Source: Candidatus Poribacteria bacterium
GTDB lineage: Bacteria > Poribacteria > WGA-4E > WGA-3G
Direction: 5' to 3'
NCBI GenBank assembly: GCA_026702755.1
Contig: JAPPBX010000063.1
Span: forward strand, 1 to 64,000
DNA length: 64,000 nt
Shown here: piece by piece, positions 28,760-38,365 of the stretch
How the letters are laid out: each line of letters opens with the position of its first letter
Position numbering within the stretch: the first letter of the stretch is position 1
The notes under the pieces: model-generated
What the model saw: the letters and a program-made list of their open reading frames with translations, nothing else
What the model was told of the DNA's origin: nothing
Databases searched by the model: none
Translations under genes and position numbers: made by a program

Positions 28760-31700
28760 ATGCGAAACAACGACGCTGAATTAATTCAACAAACCTTAAC
28801 AGGCGACCAGCGCGCTTTCGGTACACTTGTACGAAGGTACCAAAAACCGCTCCATGCACTTGTATGGCGGAAAATAGGCGACTTCCACATTGCTGAGGAG
28901 ATCACGCAGGATATTTTTCTTAACGTTTACAAAAAACTACAGACATTGAAAAATCCGAATCGGTTTGCGGGATGGCTTTATGTAATTGCTTCCCGCCGAT
29001 GTATCGCTTGGTTAAAAAAGAAGCGGATTCCAATGAAATCGTTAGATGCGATGCCACCAGAGGAATTGGAAGAGCTGGCTTACGCACAATATCACGCGGA
29101 ACGACAAGACGAGGTCGTGAGTGAACGGCACCGCGAAATTGTCAAACGTCTCCTTCAGAAATTGCCGGAGAGTGAACGCACCGTTGTAACGCTCCACTAT
29201 CTCGGTGACATGTCATGCGAAGACATTAGCAAGTTTTTGGGTGTATCACCGAACACCGTCAAGAGTCGGCTCCATCGCGCTCGCAAGCGATTGAAGAAAG
29301 AGGAACGCATGGTTCGTGACGTTTTGGGCGGTTTCCAGTTATCCGCGTCGTTAACTGAGAATATTCTGAGAGAAGTTGCTCATATCGAACCCACAACACC
29401 AGCGGGGGGTAAGCCGTGGATACCGTGGGCAGTAGCAGCTTCAACGACCATTTTCGTTATACTTTTGATGGGAAGCGGTACACAGTATTTAGCCCGTTTC
29501 CAGCAGCCCTACAGTTTGAATGTTAGATCAGAGACAACCGTTGAACTCGTTGACACGCCTCTTGTTCATGCCTCAAAGAAAAAAATTGATGTCAGAAATC
29601 AATTTGGGAATACTGACGTACCGGGTAGAAATAACAGAAACACTCATCTCGGAGCGGATGCACGCCAAATTGTTGCCGACCAATCGGAGCGATCCGATAC
29701 ATCCATTGTAAAATCGCGGTGGATTCCGATGGGCGGACCAGAAGGCACTTCTGGTGGCAGAGCCGGTTTGTTTGCGACATCCAAGCGAACCCTTTACGCC
29801 GTTGCAGCAAGGGGGATTTACAGGTTGACAGAAAACAAAGATGCCTGGACCCTTATCTGCGAAAGCAGCCCAACCCGTCAGTTTCAGGCACCGATGGCAG
29901 AACATGAAAATATGCTCTATGTTTTAACACCCAATCATCTATTAGCCTCAACCGATGAGGGTGAGACATGGGATACCGTTGGTCCGCGACCAAAGGGACG
30001 TGCTTTTGAGTTGCTCATCACAGACAGAGCATTTTACCTTGTTTTTGAAAAACATATCTTTCGGTCTGACGATGCTGGTAAAAGTTGGATACCGATGATG
30101 CAGGAGTTGCACGCCCAGATTACAAAAAGGAATGCTTCACCTGACATCTCAATTTCGGACGCTGTCGCGCTTGACAACAGTGTATTTGTTGGGACAAACC
30201 AAGGACTTTACCGTGTTACCACCGGCGTTTGGGAGAGGTTGCCTTTCTACGGTCCCCAATTTATTAATTCATTGATCGCTACCGAGGGTAAACTTTATGT
30301 TGTAGCGGGTCCCGATTTTACACAGTCTACAATATTTGAGTATCAAAGCTTAGATTTTTCAGTTGAGATATTAAAGGCGCCGCCGAGAATTTTTCGGTCA
30401 ATCGACCTTGGCGATACTTGGGTCGATATTTCACCGGCGATAGGAAAAAACGAAAGAGGGGAGTTATGGATGGAGATACCGCCAACAGATGACAAGTTCC
30501 GACTCCAAATGTTCAGTGGTCTCCAGTTAGTCGCAGTTGGCGAAAGGCTCGTAGTGATGGGGACACGCGTCTTACTATATTCACAGGATAACGGCGATAC
30601 GTGGACAGACATCGGAAAAGACATCAACATTGGCGAGAATGCGTTGAGTCAGAGCGTTTTCCCAGTTGTCGCGTTGGACGAAAATAACTTTTATACCTCG
30701 GATATTACAGGGATAGCCCGATCAATGGATGCTGGTGTTTCGTGGCACCCCTTTTCCAACGGAATGGTGAACTCTCATATTCAGAGTTTGATTCCCCTTG
30801 AAAACGCGCTCTGTGCACTCACTCCTGAAGGTGTGGTTAAATCAACGGATATCGGAGAATCGTGGACATCCATTGGGATAGATGCTCATGCTATCGTTGT
30901 GAAAAAAGGGAAACTTCAAAAGAAACAGACGGCTCCAGATTTGCTGAGCGATGCCAAAATTGCGAAGGATAAGGGTTCACTTTATGTCAGTAACAGTACA
31001 GCCGATAGCGTCGGTTTTTATCGCCTTTCTACTGATGGAGGTGTACTGATGTCCGTTCAAGGAATTCCGGCTTTTGTTGAGGATACACTGCAGGTTGAAT
31101 GGCAGAAAAAAATTAATAATGCGCCTGGCGATCGTGGATTAAATCGCAAGCAAAAAGCGGATAGGCCCCGTATCATTGAAGAATATCTGACGAACGGTGG
31201 TTTTACAATTACCGACGAAACCGTCTTTATGGAATTCCGACACCAACTTTTCAGATGGCGAAAAGGTGAAGCCCAATGGTTCAATACGGGTATCATAGAT
31301 ACCACCGAACGTGCTGCCGGTGCAGATGCATCCAAAGGTCTCACGCTCGCGGCTTCACAGAACGTCGTCTATGCTGGTAAACGGGATGGATCCCTATTTC
31401 AATCGCTTGACAGCGGAAAGAATTGGAAAGAGATTACCGCAAATTTACCTTTTGTTTTCACATATTTTGAAGAGATAGTTTTTGCTGGTTCCACCGTTTA
31501 TGTCGTAACAGATCAAGGTGTTATGAACTCTCATGACGGTGTCAATTGGAACGCACTCACCGATACCAAAGGAGACCGAATTCAGATGACTCGGATAGCG
31601 GTAGATGGTGATACGGTCTACGGTGTGTGCAGCCAAGGCGTTTATCGCATGGACACCGGAACAGATACATGGATTCAGATGGCATCCGAGATTCCATACA

Positions 31701-31795
31701 AGATAACGGCTTTCGCCGTTGACCGCGGTATCTTCTACATCGGTACACGACGCCGCGGTGTACTCCGTCTGCATCTTGACCAATCCAACAATTAA
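28760..31795 (+). CDS. ECF sigma factor fused to a membrane helix and a Ycf48/BNR-like beta-propeller
   Basis: This 1011-residue protein is a fusion. Residues 1-~95 are sigma70 region 2 (G-D-Q-R-A-F-G-T-L-V-R-R-Y ... A-E-E-I-T-Q-D-I-F-L-N-V-Y-K-K-L). Residues ~130-185 are region 4 with a helix-turn-helix (M-S-C-E-D-I-S-K-F-L-G-V-S-P-N-T-V-K-S-R-L-H-R-A-R-K). One transmembrane helix follows at about 219-243. From about residue 315 on there are many repeats of the type S-x-D-x-G-x-x-W, as in Ycf48/sialidase-like propellers, which would lie outside the membrane. GGAGG lies 7 bases before the ATG. No separate anti-sigma gene is adjacent. GCAACC (28693-28698) and TATATT (28721-28726) upstream may belong to an autoregulated promoter. 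Sigma activity while membrane-tethered is inference. Confidence 0.88.
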   Translation: MRNNDAELIQQTLTGDQRAFGTLVRRYQKPLHALVWRKIGDFHIAEEITQDIFLNVYKKLQTLKNPNRFAGWLYVIASRRCIAWLKKKRIPMKSLDAMPPEELEELAYAQYHAERQDEVVSERHREIVKRLLQKLPESERTVVTLHYLGDMSCEDISKFLGVSPNTVKSRLHRARKRLKKEERMVRDVLGGFQLSASLTENILREVAHIEPTTPAGGKPWIPWAVAASTTIFVILLMGSGTQYLARFQQPYSLNVRSETTVELVDTPLVHASKKKIDVRNQFGNTDVPGRNNRNTHLGADARQIVADQSERSDTSIVKSRWIPMGGPEGTSGGRAGLFATSKRTLYAVAARGIYRLTENKDAWTLICESSPTRQFQAPMAEHENMLYVLTPNHLLASTDEGETWDTVGPRPKGRAFELLITDRAFYLVFEKHIFRSDDAGKSWIPMMQELHAQITKRNASPDISISDAVALDNSVFVGTNQGLYRVTTGVWERLPFYGPQFINSLIATEGKLYVVAGPDFTQSTIFEYQSLDFSVEILKAPPRIFRSIDLGDTWVDISPAIGKNERGELWMEIPPTDDKFRLQMFSGLQLVAVGERLVVMGTRVLLYSQDNGDTWTDIGKDINIGENALSQSVFPVVALDENNFYTSDITGIARSMDAGVSWHPFSNGMVNSHIQSLIPLENALCALTPEGVVKSTDIGESWTSIGIDAHAIVVKKGKLQKKQTAPDLLSDAKIAKDKGSLYVSNSTADSVGFYRLSTDGGVLMSVQGIPAFVEDTLQVEWQKKINNAPGDRGLNRKQKADRPRIIEEYLTNGGFTITDETVFMEFRHQLFRWRKGEAQWFNTGIIDTTERAAGADASKGLTLAASQNVVYAGKRDGSLFQSLDSGKNWKEITANLPFVFTYFEEIVFAGSTVYVVTDQGVMNSHDGVNWNALTDTKGDRIQMTRIAVDGDTVYGVCSQGVYRMDTGTDTWIQMASEIPYKITAFAVDRGIFYIGTRRRGVLRLHLDQSNN

Positions 31796-31813
31796 ATTTG
31801 ACGGAGATATTTC

Positions 31814-32701
31814 ATGAAATATGTCAAAGAGACATTTTTGATGATCCTCTTGATGTTACCTTTAACGCTCTCTGCGGTGCCCCATGAACCTTCCCCTGCT
31901 GGAGGGGGTTGGCTTGAACTGAATCCACAGCTGCCGCTCGTGCAAACTGAAAAACCATGGTTTCCTGATTATCCGGGTCCGCTAACGATTGAGGCGTGGA
32001 TATATATAGAAGAACCGCCGAACCTTCAAAGTGCTTTCTCACTTGTTGGACAAACAAGTCGTTTCAATTGGGCAATTCTTGGACATTCCGGGGATAGCAA
32101 TTTTGATGGTGTTCCAGATTCTATTGGAGGCATTCTTACCCAGGAACATAATGGAACTTCAGGTATGGTCACCACACATCTACCAGCTAGGAAATGGGTA
32201 CATTACGTAGCGGTAATTGACAATGGTGTTACTGTAGGAAGCAGCGGTTTTATTACACAAATAAGTCACGGGGAATCTCTGGCAACTGCTAACAACCGAT
32301 TGATCATAGGTGGGGTTCCAGTATTGACTGAAATTGCTTTTCCGAACAAGCAAGAAACGGTTCTTGGGACAGGGGTATATATTGATGAACTACGAATCAG
32401 TTGTGTCCTGCGCTACAAGTTGGGTGAAAATTATACTGTTCCAACCAAGGCGTTTACATCGGATATTGATACACTCGGATTATATCATTTTGATGGTGAA
32501 TCAACAGAACACTACCAGGACGCGTCAGAGCACCGGATTCCGTTAATTCGTAGTAAAGAAAATGCCGAATCCAAAAAGGAAAAACTTGCGGTCGAAGCCC
32601 CCAATAAATTAGCCACTATATGGGGCACCCTGAAATCTGCACGATCGAGGTTGGAGAATTTTTTCCTCGAACTAATGAACCTAATGATCATGATGATCTG
32701 A
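31814..32701 (+). CDS. Secreted LamG-like protein, paralogue 3
   Basis: The 295-residue protein has a signal peptide ending L-T-L-S-A, then a LamG-like domain (P-L-T-I-E-A-W-I-Y-I-E, W-V-H-Y-V-A-V-I-D, Y-I-D-E-L-R-I-S, T-L-G-L-Y-H-F-D-G-E). ACGGAG lies 9-10 bases upstream of the ATG, 18 bases after the sigma-propeller gene. Near the C-terminus, E-A-P-N-K-L-A-T-I-W-G-T-L-K-S matches the tail motif of the other LamG proteins, but here about 19 further residues follow (L-E-N-F-F-L-E-L-M-N-L-M-I-M-M-I), possibly from loss of the original stop. It is paired with the interrupted paralogue downstream. Confidence 0.82.
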   Translation: MKYVKETFLMILLMLPLTLSAVPHEPSPAGGGWLELNPQLPLVQTEKPWFPDYPGPLTIEAWIYIEEPPNLQSAFSLVGQTSRFNWAILGHSGDSNFDGVPDSIGGILTQEHNGTSGMVTTHLPARKWVHYVAVIDNGVTVGSSGFITQISHGESLATANNRLIIGGVPVLTEIAFPNKQETVLGTGVYIDELRISCVLRYKLGENYTVPTKAFTSDIDTLGLYHFDGESTEHYQDASEHRIPLIRSKENAESKKEKLAVEAPNKLATIWGTLKSARSRLENFFLELMNLMIMMI

Positions 32702-32848
32702 TCGGGACAGTAAACGTAAGGATCGTCAGCATCGTAAATGGGCTTATACTACATATGGATTTTATCTGACCATTATCTCCGACAGGAATTAAAGATACCT
32801 GCTATTCTATCAAAACTGTGTAAACCCTAATTTTGAAGGAAGTAGATT

Positions 32849-33622
32849 ATGCAATGTATTAGAAAAATTTTCTTGATGATTATAGGCATTATTTTTACAG
32901 TGCCTTTACCGCTCCTTGCAGCACCGCATGAACCGTCTCCTGCTGGAGGGGGTTGGCTTGAACTGAATCCGGAGCTGCCGCTCGTGCAAACCGAAAAGCC
33001 TTGGTTTCCCGATTATCCCGGTCCACTAACGATTGAAGCGTGGGTATACATAGACAGACCACCGAGCGTTCAGGATATCATATCACTGGAGGCTGGATCT
33101 CGTGCTGCCTTTTCCATAGCGGGTCAGACAGACCGGTTCACCTGTGCCATCGTTGGTGATGGATACAAAGCAAGTCCCGCTATCGTTACAAGGGGTGTTG
33201 GGGCTGGATCCGGGAAGATATGAGGGACACTACCTACCAGGCGGTGGGTCTATTACGTGGCAATAATTGACGGCGGTTCTACTGTCGGGTGCGGTGGAGC
33301 TATCTCTGGACTAACACCCGGGAGCCGTCTCGCATCTGTGAATGAACCTCTCCTTATCGGTGGTGTTCCAGTTTTAAGGGAAAGTGCGCTGAAAGCGGTG
33401 CCTGCCTCTGGGATGTATATTGACGAACTGAGAATCAGTCGTGTTGTGCGTTATGACGTAGGTGCGTATAATACACCCATTGGCGCATTTACTTCAGACG
33501 ATGATACACTCGGTTTGTACCATTTTGATGGAGCGTCAACCGAACGTTATGAGGATGCCTCACCGCACAAGATTCCATTAATCCGCGTTAAGAAGCAGAC
33601 CAAATCCAGGTCAAATCAGTAA
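32849..33622 (+). pseudogene. LamG-like protein, paralogue 4, interrupted by an in-frame TGA
   Basis: The frame from ATG 32849 (signal peptide, P-H-E-P-S-P-A-G-G-G-W-L-E-L-N-P, P-L-T-I-E-A-W-V-Y-I-D) meets TGA at 33221-33223. It then continues without any frame change (W-V-Y-Y-V-A-I-I-D-G-G, Y-I-D-E-L-R-I-S-R-V-V-R, D-T-L-G-L-Y-H-F-D-G-A) to 33622. The intact neighbour at 31814 aligns on both sides, with Thr at the position of the stop, so this is a single nonsense mutation or a sequence error. GAAGGAAG precedes the ATG. Its C-terminus lacks the K-L-x-x-x-W-G-x-L-K tail. Confidence 0.75.
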
Positions 33623-33669
33623 ATCCCTCTAATTTCCACCTCCTCTATTCTCGGAAACCCATTTCAAAC

Positions 33670-33700
33670 TTTATGCCTTCCCGCTGGCAAGGTTTTTTTC
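33670..33700 (+). terminator. Weak possible terminator after the interrupted LamG gene
   Basis: CCTT and AAGG form a short stem around CCCGCTGGC, followed by TTTTTTT. The stem is only 4-5 bp, so the call is weak. Confidence 0.3.
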
Positions 33701-33756
33701 CTAACCACGCCTTTCGCTGTTTCTCAATTTAAGTCCTTTTTCAAAAACATCAAACG

Positions 33757-33765
33757 TGGTATAAT
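33757..33765 (+). promoter_or_regulatory. Extended -10 promoter for the PQQ-propeller operon
   Basis: TGGTATAAT is a perfect TG-n-TATAAT element; no good -35 lies upstream, as is usual for extended -10 promoters. The predicted leader of about 160 bases contains a hairpin ATTAAGAC / GTCTTAAT (33865-33890). Confidence 0.45.
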
Positions 33766-33933
33766 AGTATATCAAAAGATATGCAGAACAAAACTATCTC
33801 TTGCGCTGTCAGATTCATAAGCGCGACATAATGAGATGTTTCTAACAGACGCACAGCGTTAAACATTAAGACCTTTTTCAGCGTCTTAATAGGGTTACAG
33901 ATACCCGTAAAATACATGAGGAGGAACAGAAGT

Positions 33934-35256
33934 TTGCACCATTGGAAATCAAACCTTTTTCGACTATTTACTTGCTTTGTTCTGGTGGTTTCCCTTTCCA
34001 TGCCTGCTATCGCTGGCGATTGGCCGACGTGGCGGGGACCAAACCAAGACGGCACCTCAACTGAAACTGGGTTAATCTCATCTTGGTCGGTTGAAGGTGA
34101 GAACCTACTCTGGGAAGCGGAATTTATCGGACGTTCAACACCGATTGTGCTCAACGGCAGAGTCTACGTCATGGGGCGTGTCGGTAAAGACATCACCGAA
34201 CAGGAACGCGTTGCCTGCTTCGACGCAGAAACCGGTGAACGCCTATGGAATTATCAGTTTAACGTCTTTCACACCACCATCACCTTCAACCGAGTCGGCT
34301 GGACGAGCCTCGCTGGCGACCCAGAGACAGGGAATATCTATGCGCACGGTGTCCAAGGACTTTTCTTCTGCTTCGACAAGGATGGCAATGTCCTTTGGTC
34401 GCGTTCACTCACAGAGGAATATGGACGGATATCGGGTTACGGGGGGCGCGTTCATACTCCCATTATTGCTGGCGACCTCGTCGTGATTAGTTATCTCAAT
34501 TCGGGTTGGGGCGATCAAGCCGCAACACGCCACCGCTATTTTGCCTTCGATAAACGGACCGGCGAACTGATTTGGATTTCAACCCCCGGCGGTAGACCCT
34601 TAGACACAACTTACTCCACGCCAGTCGTTACCACTATCAATGGACAGCAGCTCATTATTGGTGGTAACGCTGATGGCGGTATCTACGCCATGAAACAGAA
34701 TACCGGAGAGATGGTCTGGGGATTTAAACTGAGTCAACGCGGTATCAATACATCTGTCATCGTTTCAGGCACGAAGGTCTACGCCTCGCATAGCGAAGAG
34801 AATATAGACAATACAGAGATGGGACGCGTCGTTTGTATTGACGCAACCGGCACCGGGGATGTCACTAAAACCCACGAACTCTGGCGGTATGACGCGGTTA
34901 ACGTTGGATACGCGTCTCCGACAATTCACGGTGGACACCTCTATGTTGTGGATAATTCCGCTAACGTTCATGCTGTGAATGCGGATACAGGTGAGCTTCT
35001 CTGGATGCACAACATCGGCAAAGTCGGTAAAGGTTCTCCTGTCTGGGCAGATGGAAAACTCTATGTCCCGGAAGTCAACGGTGGTTTTGCGATCCTTCAA
35101 CCCAGTGAAGATAAGTGTGAGACGTTAAGCACGCAAGAGATCAGTCGGGCAGCGGAGGAGCATTACGTCGAGATTTACGGTTCACCGGCTATCGCTGATG
35201 GACGTATCTATTTCACGACAGAAGAACGCCTCTACTGTCTCGGAGGGAAAAATTAA
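33934..35256 (+). CDS. Exported PQQ-like beta-propeller protein, first of operon
   Basis: The 440-residue protein has a signal peptide ending S-M-P-A-I-A, followed by G-D-W-P-T-W-R-G-P-N-Q-D-G-T, the usual start of PQQ-binding-like (PF13360-type) eight-bladed propellers. Blade motifs follow, such as G-E-R-L-W-N-Y, G-N-V-L-W-S-R, G-E-L-I-W-I-S, G-E-M-V-W-G-F and G-E-L-L-W-M-H. I prefer the TTG at 33934 because AGGAGG sits 9-10 bases before it. The in-frame ATG at 33916 contains that site inside the coding sequence and has none of its own. The stop overlaps the next ATG by one base (TAATG). A dehydrogenase role is not shown; many of these proteins are structural. Confidence 0.88.
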   Translation: MHHWKSNLFRLFTCFVLVVSLSMPAIAGDWPTWRGPNQDGTSTETGLISSWSVEGENLLWEAEFIGRSTPIVLNGRVYVMGRVGKDITEQERVACFDAETGERLWNYQFNVFHTTITFNRVGWTSLAGDPETGNIYAHGVQGLFFCFDKDGNVLWSRSLTEEYGRISGYGGRVHTPIIAGDLVVISYLNSGWGDQAATRHRYFAFDKRTGELIWISTPGGRPLDTTYSTPVVTTINGQQLIIGGNADGGIYAMKQNTGEMVWGFKLSQRGINTSVIVSGTKVYASHSEENIDNTEMGRVVCIDATGTGDVTKTHELWRYDAVNVGYASPTIHGGHLYVVDNSANVHAVNADTGELLWMHNIGKVGKGSPVWADGKLYVPEVNGGFAILQPSEDKCETLSTQEISRAAEEHYVEIYGSPAIADGRIYFTTEERLYCLGGKN

Positions 35257-36176
35257 TGAGAAATTCTATCCTACTTTACGTTATTCTGATCGTGTGTATC
35301 CTCGCCGCTGGTTGTACGAGCAAAGAGATGGCACCGGAGCCGATGAAGATGTCAACTGCCCCCGCTGTCTCGCTCCTGCTTACGCCTGCTGAAACGCTCA
35401 CATCAGGTGAATCTGTTGCGTTCAGTGTCATTGGGTTCGATGCAGCGGGTAAACAGACAGAAGCAGTCGGTGCCACGGAATGGAGCAAAACCGGCTTGAC
35501 CGGTACGCTTCAAGATGGCACATTCACACCTGATAAAAATGCAGGCGCACACGCTGGCACAGTTACTGTCCAATCGGGCAATATGAAAACGATGGCTCGT
35601 GTTCGTGTTATTCCATCACTCCCGTGGTCGCAAAATTTTGAGGGGATTGAGCTCGAAAAGATACCCACGCACTGGATTGGCGCGACCGGCAAGTTTTTTG
35701 TGCGCGAGAAAGATGAAAATAAAATTCTTGTCAAACCGCCCCCCGTACGCGGTTTAGACCGATCGAATGTCTACATCGGTCCCGCCACAATGAAAGACTA
35801 TCAGATTCAAATTGACTTAATGGGCACAAAAAATAAACGCAGAGTCCCGGATATGGGACTCATTGCGAACCGATATACGTTGGATATGCAAGGTAGACAC
35901 CAACGTCTGCAAATCCGTTCATGGGCATCAGACTTACGGATGGCGAAGACAATCGACTTCGCTTGGGAGACAGGTGTCTGGTACACAATGAAAATGATGG
36001 TAGAAATTGCTGATGATAAAGCAATCATCCGTGGAAAAGTATGGCGAACTGGCGAATCTGAACCGGCAGAATGGACGATCACTGCTGAAGATCCATTGCC
36101 GAATCGCGAGGGAAGCCCGGGTATCTACGGTAACTCCCCAGCTGATATCTATTATGACAATCTTAAGGTATGGTAG
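35256..36176 (+). CDS. Lipoprotein with Ig-like and jelly-roll domains
   Basis: The 306-residue protein has a lipoprotein signal (I-V-C-I-L-A-A-G-C, Cys at residue ~20). Residues ~40-125 look like a bacterial Ig-like domain (L-T-S-G-E-S-V-A-F-S-V-I-G-F-D-A-A-G-K). The rest is a beta-sandwich of the laminin G / DUF1080-like kind (W-S-Q-N-F-E-G ... T-M-K-D-Y-Q-I-Q-I-D ... Y-Y-D-N-L-K-V-W). It is translated from an ATG overlapping the preceding stop by one base and lies between two PQQ-like propeller genes, so the three products probably act together at the cell envelope. Confidence 0.82.
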   Translation: MRNSILLYVILIVCILAAGCTSKEMAPEPMKMSTAPAVSLLLTPAETLTSGESVAFSVIGFDAAGKQTEAVGATEWSKTGLTGTLQDGTFTPDKNAGAHAGTVTVQSGNMKTMARVRVIPSLPWSQNFEGIELEKIPTHWIGATGKFFVREKDENKILVKPPPVRGLDRSNVYIGPATMKDYQIQIDLMGTKNKRRVPDMGLIANRYTLDMQGRHQRLQIRSWASDLRMAKTIDFAWETGVWYTMKMMVEIADDKAIIRGKVWRTGESEPAEWTITAEDPLPNREGSPGIYGNSPADIYYDNLKVW

Positions 36177-36224
36177 TCCTCTAACGAAAACCACGCGTAA
36201 GAAGAAAACAAAGGAGTCGTTCAA

Positions 36225-37673
36225 TTGAAACCTTTTTGGCAATCACGATTTATCTACATCATAAAACTCGCGGTATTTCTTCCTTTTATGGTGTCTGCCG
36301 TCTCCCCGGAAAAAGAGATCGCCTTGTGGGGCGGCACGCTAAGCCGTAATATGGTCTCCGACGAAAAGAATATCCCCGCAAGTTGGGATTTGGAAACCGG
36401 TGAAAATATCAAATGGACAGCAGAGCTCGGTTCGCAAAGTTACGCAGGACCCCTCATCATTGGCGGGAAAGTTTTCGTCGGTACAAATAACAAGGCACTC
36501 TACAACCCAAAACTGACCGGTGATCGCGGGAATCTTATGGCATTTCGCGAATCCGATGGCAAATTCCTCTGGCAATCGACCCACACCAAACTCCCGGCAG
36601 GCAGGGTAAACGACTGGCCCCTGCAGGGAATCTGTTCCACGCCGTTTATTGAAGGTGATCGACTCTACTATATCTCCAACCGTTGTGAAGTCGTCTGTGT
36701 TGACACTGAAGGTTTCCTTGATGGTGAAAACGACGGCCCCTTTACCGACGAAACCGAAACAAGTGAGATTGATGGAGACATCATTTGGAGCTACGATATG
36801 ATGGACGAGTTAGATGTCTTTCCACACAATCTCGCGACCTGTTCACCACTCGCAGTTGGTGATCTTCTTTTCTTGGAAACGAGTAACGGTGTTGATGAAG
36901 GGCATATACATATCCCTTCACCAGATGCTCCATCCTTTATTGCTTTGAATAAGAATACAGGAGAACTTGTGTGGGAGGATGCCTCCCCTGCCGAAAATAT
37001 ACTGCACGGGCAGTGGTCAAACCCCGCTTACGGTGTTATCAAAGGTGTCCCGCAGGTTATCATCCCTGGTGGTGATGGTTGGGTCTATGCGTTTGCGCCG
37101 GAAACAGGTGATATCATCTGGAAGTTTGACTGTAATCCTAAAGATTCCGTTTGGGAACTCGGCGGACGTGGCACACGCAACAACATCATCTCAACCCCTG
37201 TTGTTTATGACGACAAGGTTTTTATCGCTGTTGGACAAGACCCGGAACACGGTGAAGGCGTAGGACATCTCTGGTGCATTGATGCTTCACAAACCGGCGA
37301 TATTACCGAGACCGCAGGTGTATGGCATTTCGGCGGTGAACAGTTCAATCGCACAATGTCCACTGTAGCTATTGCTGATGGCCTCCTCTATATCTCAGAC
37401 TTGAGCGGATTCCTCTATTGCTTGGATGTGAACACTGGGGATCTCTATTGGAAACACGATGCTTTCGCTGCAATTTGGGGTTCCCCCTATGTTGTGGACG
37501 GCAAGGTTTATCTCGGCGACGAAGATGGCGATGTTGTTATCCTGAAAGCAGGTAAAACTGAACAGGTACTGTTTGAAACCAATATGGGTAGTGCTGTTTA
37601 TACGACACCTGTGGCAGTGAACGGGGTGCTTTACATTGTAACCCGTAATACACTGGTTGCAATTTCTGAATAG
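36225..37673 (+). CDS. Exported PQQ-like beta-propeller protein, third of operon
   Basis: The 482-residue protein starts at TTG 36225 with a perfect AAGGAG 8 bases upstream. A signal peptide ([17 protein letters not shown]) is followed by a PQQ-like propeller with repeated blade motifs (G-K-F-L-W-Q-S, G-D-I-I-W-S-Y, G-E-L-V-W-E-D, G-D-I-I-W-K-F, G-D-L-Y-W-K-H). The opening [11 protein letters not shown] is like the family's usual W-P-x-x-R-G-x-x-x-x-G. It is related to the first gene of the operon but clearly diverged from it. Confidence 0.88.
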   Translation: MKPFWQSRFIYIIKLAVFLPFMVSAVSPEKEIALWGGTLSRNMVSDEKNIPASWDLETGENIKWTAELGSQSYAGPLIIGGKVFVGTNNKALYNPKLTGDRGNLMAFRESDGKFLWQSTHTKLPAGRVNDWPLQGICSTPFIEGDRLYYISNRCEVVCVDTEGFLDGENDGPFTDETETSEIDGDIIWSYDMMDELDVFPHNLATCSPLAVGDLLFLETSNGVDEGHIHIPSPDAPSFIALNKNTGELVWEDASPAENILHGQWSNPAYGVIKGVPQVIIPGGDGWVYAFAPETGDIIWKFDCNPKDSVWELGGRGTRNNIISTPVVYDDKVFIAVGQDPEHGEGVGHLWCIDASQTGDITETAGVWHFGGEQFNRTMSTVAIADGLLYISDLSGFLYCLDVNTGDLYWKHDAFAAIWGSPYVVDGKVYLGDEDGDVVILKAGKTEQVLFETNMGSAVYTTPVAVNGVLYIVTRNTLVAISE

Positions 37674-37733
37674 GAGACTGCTAAATACCAGAATCATTTG
37701 GAATCTATCGCATATCTTGTGAGGTACTATCAC

Positions 37734-38339
37734 ATGGCGTATAGTAACTTTACATTGGAAACAGTACGGAAAGCATTTGACATAGAAGAGGTTGATATCG
37801 CTGGACTTTTCTCTGAGAGTGAACCGATGGCTCCGAGTGAACTGCTTACCGCCGTGTTGGCGAGAAACATACCATTAGCTACTGCTATCGGAACCGAGAA
37901 AGCAAAGTCAGAATTGATTGTCGCCAATGTTCTTGTTGAACTCCGTGAGCAGTTAAATCTAAGCATCAGTCTCTTTTCTGGAATTGATTTCAACGTTGAT
38001 GACGAGAGGGGCCTGACAGGTGTTTGTGATTTTTTGGTAAGTCTCTCACCAGTACAATTTGGTTTGGAAGCACCGGTCATCATCCTTGTTGAAGCAAAGA
38101 ACGATAATCTTGAAATTGGTCTTGGGCAATGTGTGGCAGAAATGGTTGCTGCCCAGCACTTTAACGCTGAAGAAGATAACGACATTCCGTGTATCTATGG
38201 AGCGACGACTTCGGGCACAGAGTGGCGGTTCCTCAAATTGAGAGGGAAGAGGCTCTATATTGATATGCTTCCCTACCAAATTGAACGCTGCGACAAAATA
38301 CTTGGTATCCTCGCAAACATGGTGGCTCAAAAAGCCTAA
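37734..38339 (+). CDS. PD-(D/E)XK nuclease-like protein
   Basis: The 201-residue protein has G-V-C-D-F-L-V ... V-I-I-L-V-E-A-K-N, the D ... E-x-K core of the PD-(D/E)XK fold, followed by the usual Gln helix (L-G-Q-C-V-A-E-M). It has no recognisable DNA-binding or helicase domain. ATG 37734 was taken with GAGGT about 9 bases upstream; the longer frame from 37698 lacks a site. The next gene encodes a CopG-type antitoxin, 26 bases after the stop. It could be a defence or toxin nuclease; its substrate is unknown. Confidence 0.72.
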   Translation: MAYSNFTLETVRKAFDIEEVDIAGLFSESEPMAPSELLTAVLARNIPLATAIGTEKAKSELIVANVLVELREQLNLSISLFSGIDFNVDDERGLTGVCDFLVSLSPVQFGLEAPVIILVEAKNDNLEIGLGQCVAEMVAAQHFNAEEDNDIPCIYGATTSGTEWRFLKLRGKRLYIDMLPYQIERCDKILGILANMVAQKA

Positions 38340-38365
38340 GCGCGAAATTTTAGGAGACTCCAAAA

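Noticed and set aside
33221-33223. TGA in the LamG gene as a second selenocysteine codon
   Set aside because: The intact paralogue has Thr there, there is no Cys or redox motif, and the hairpin downstream is weak.
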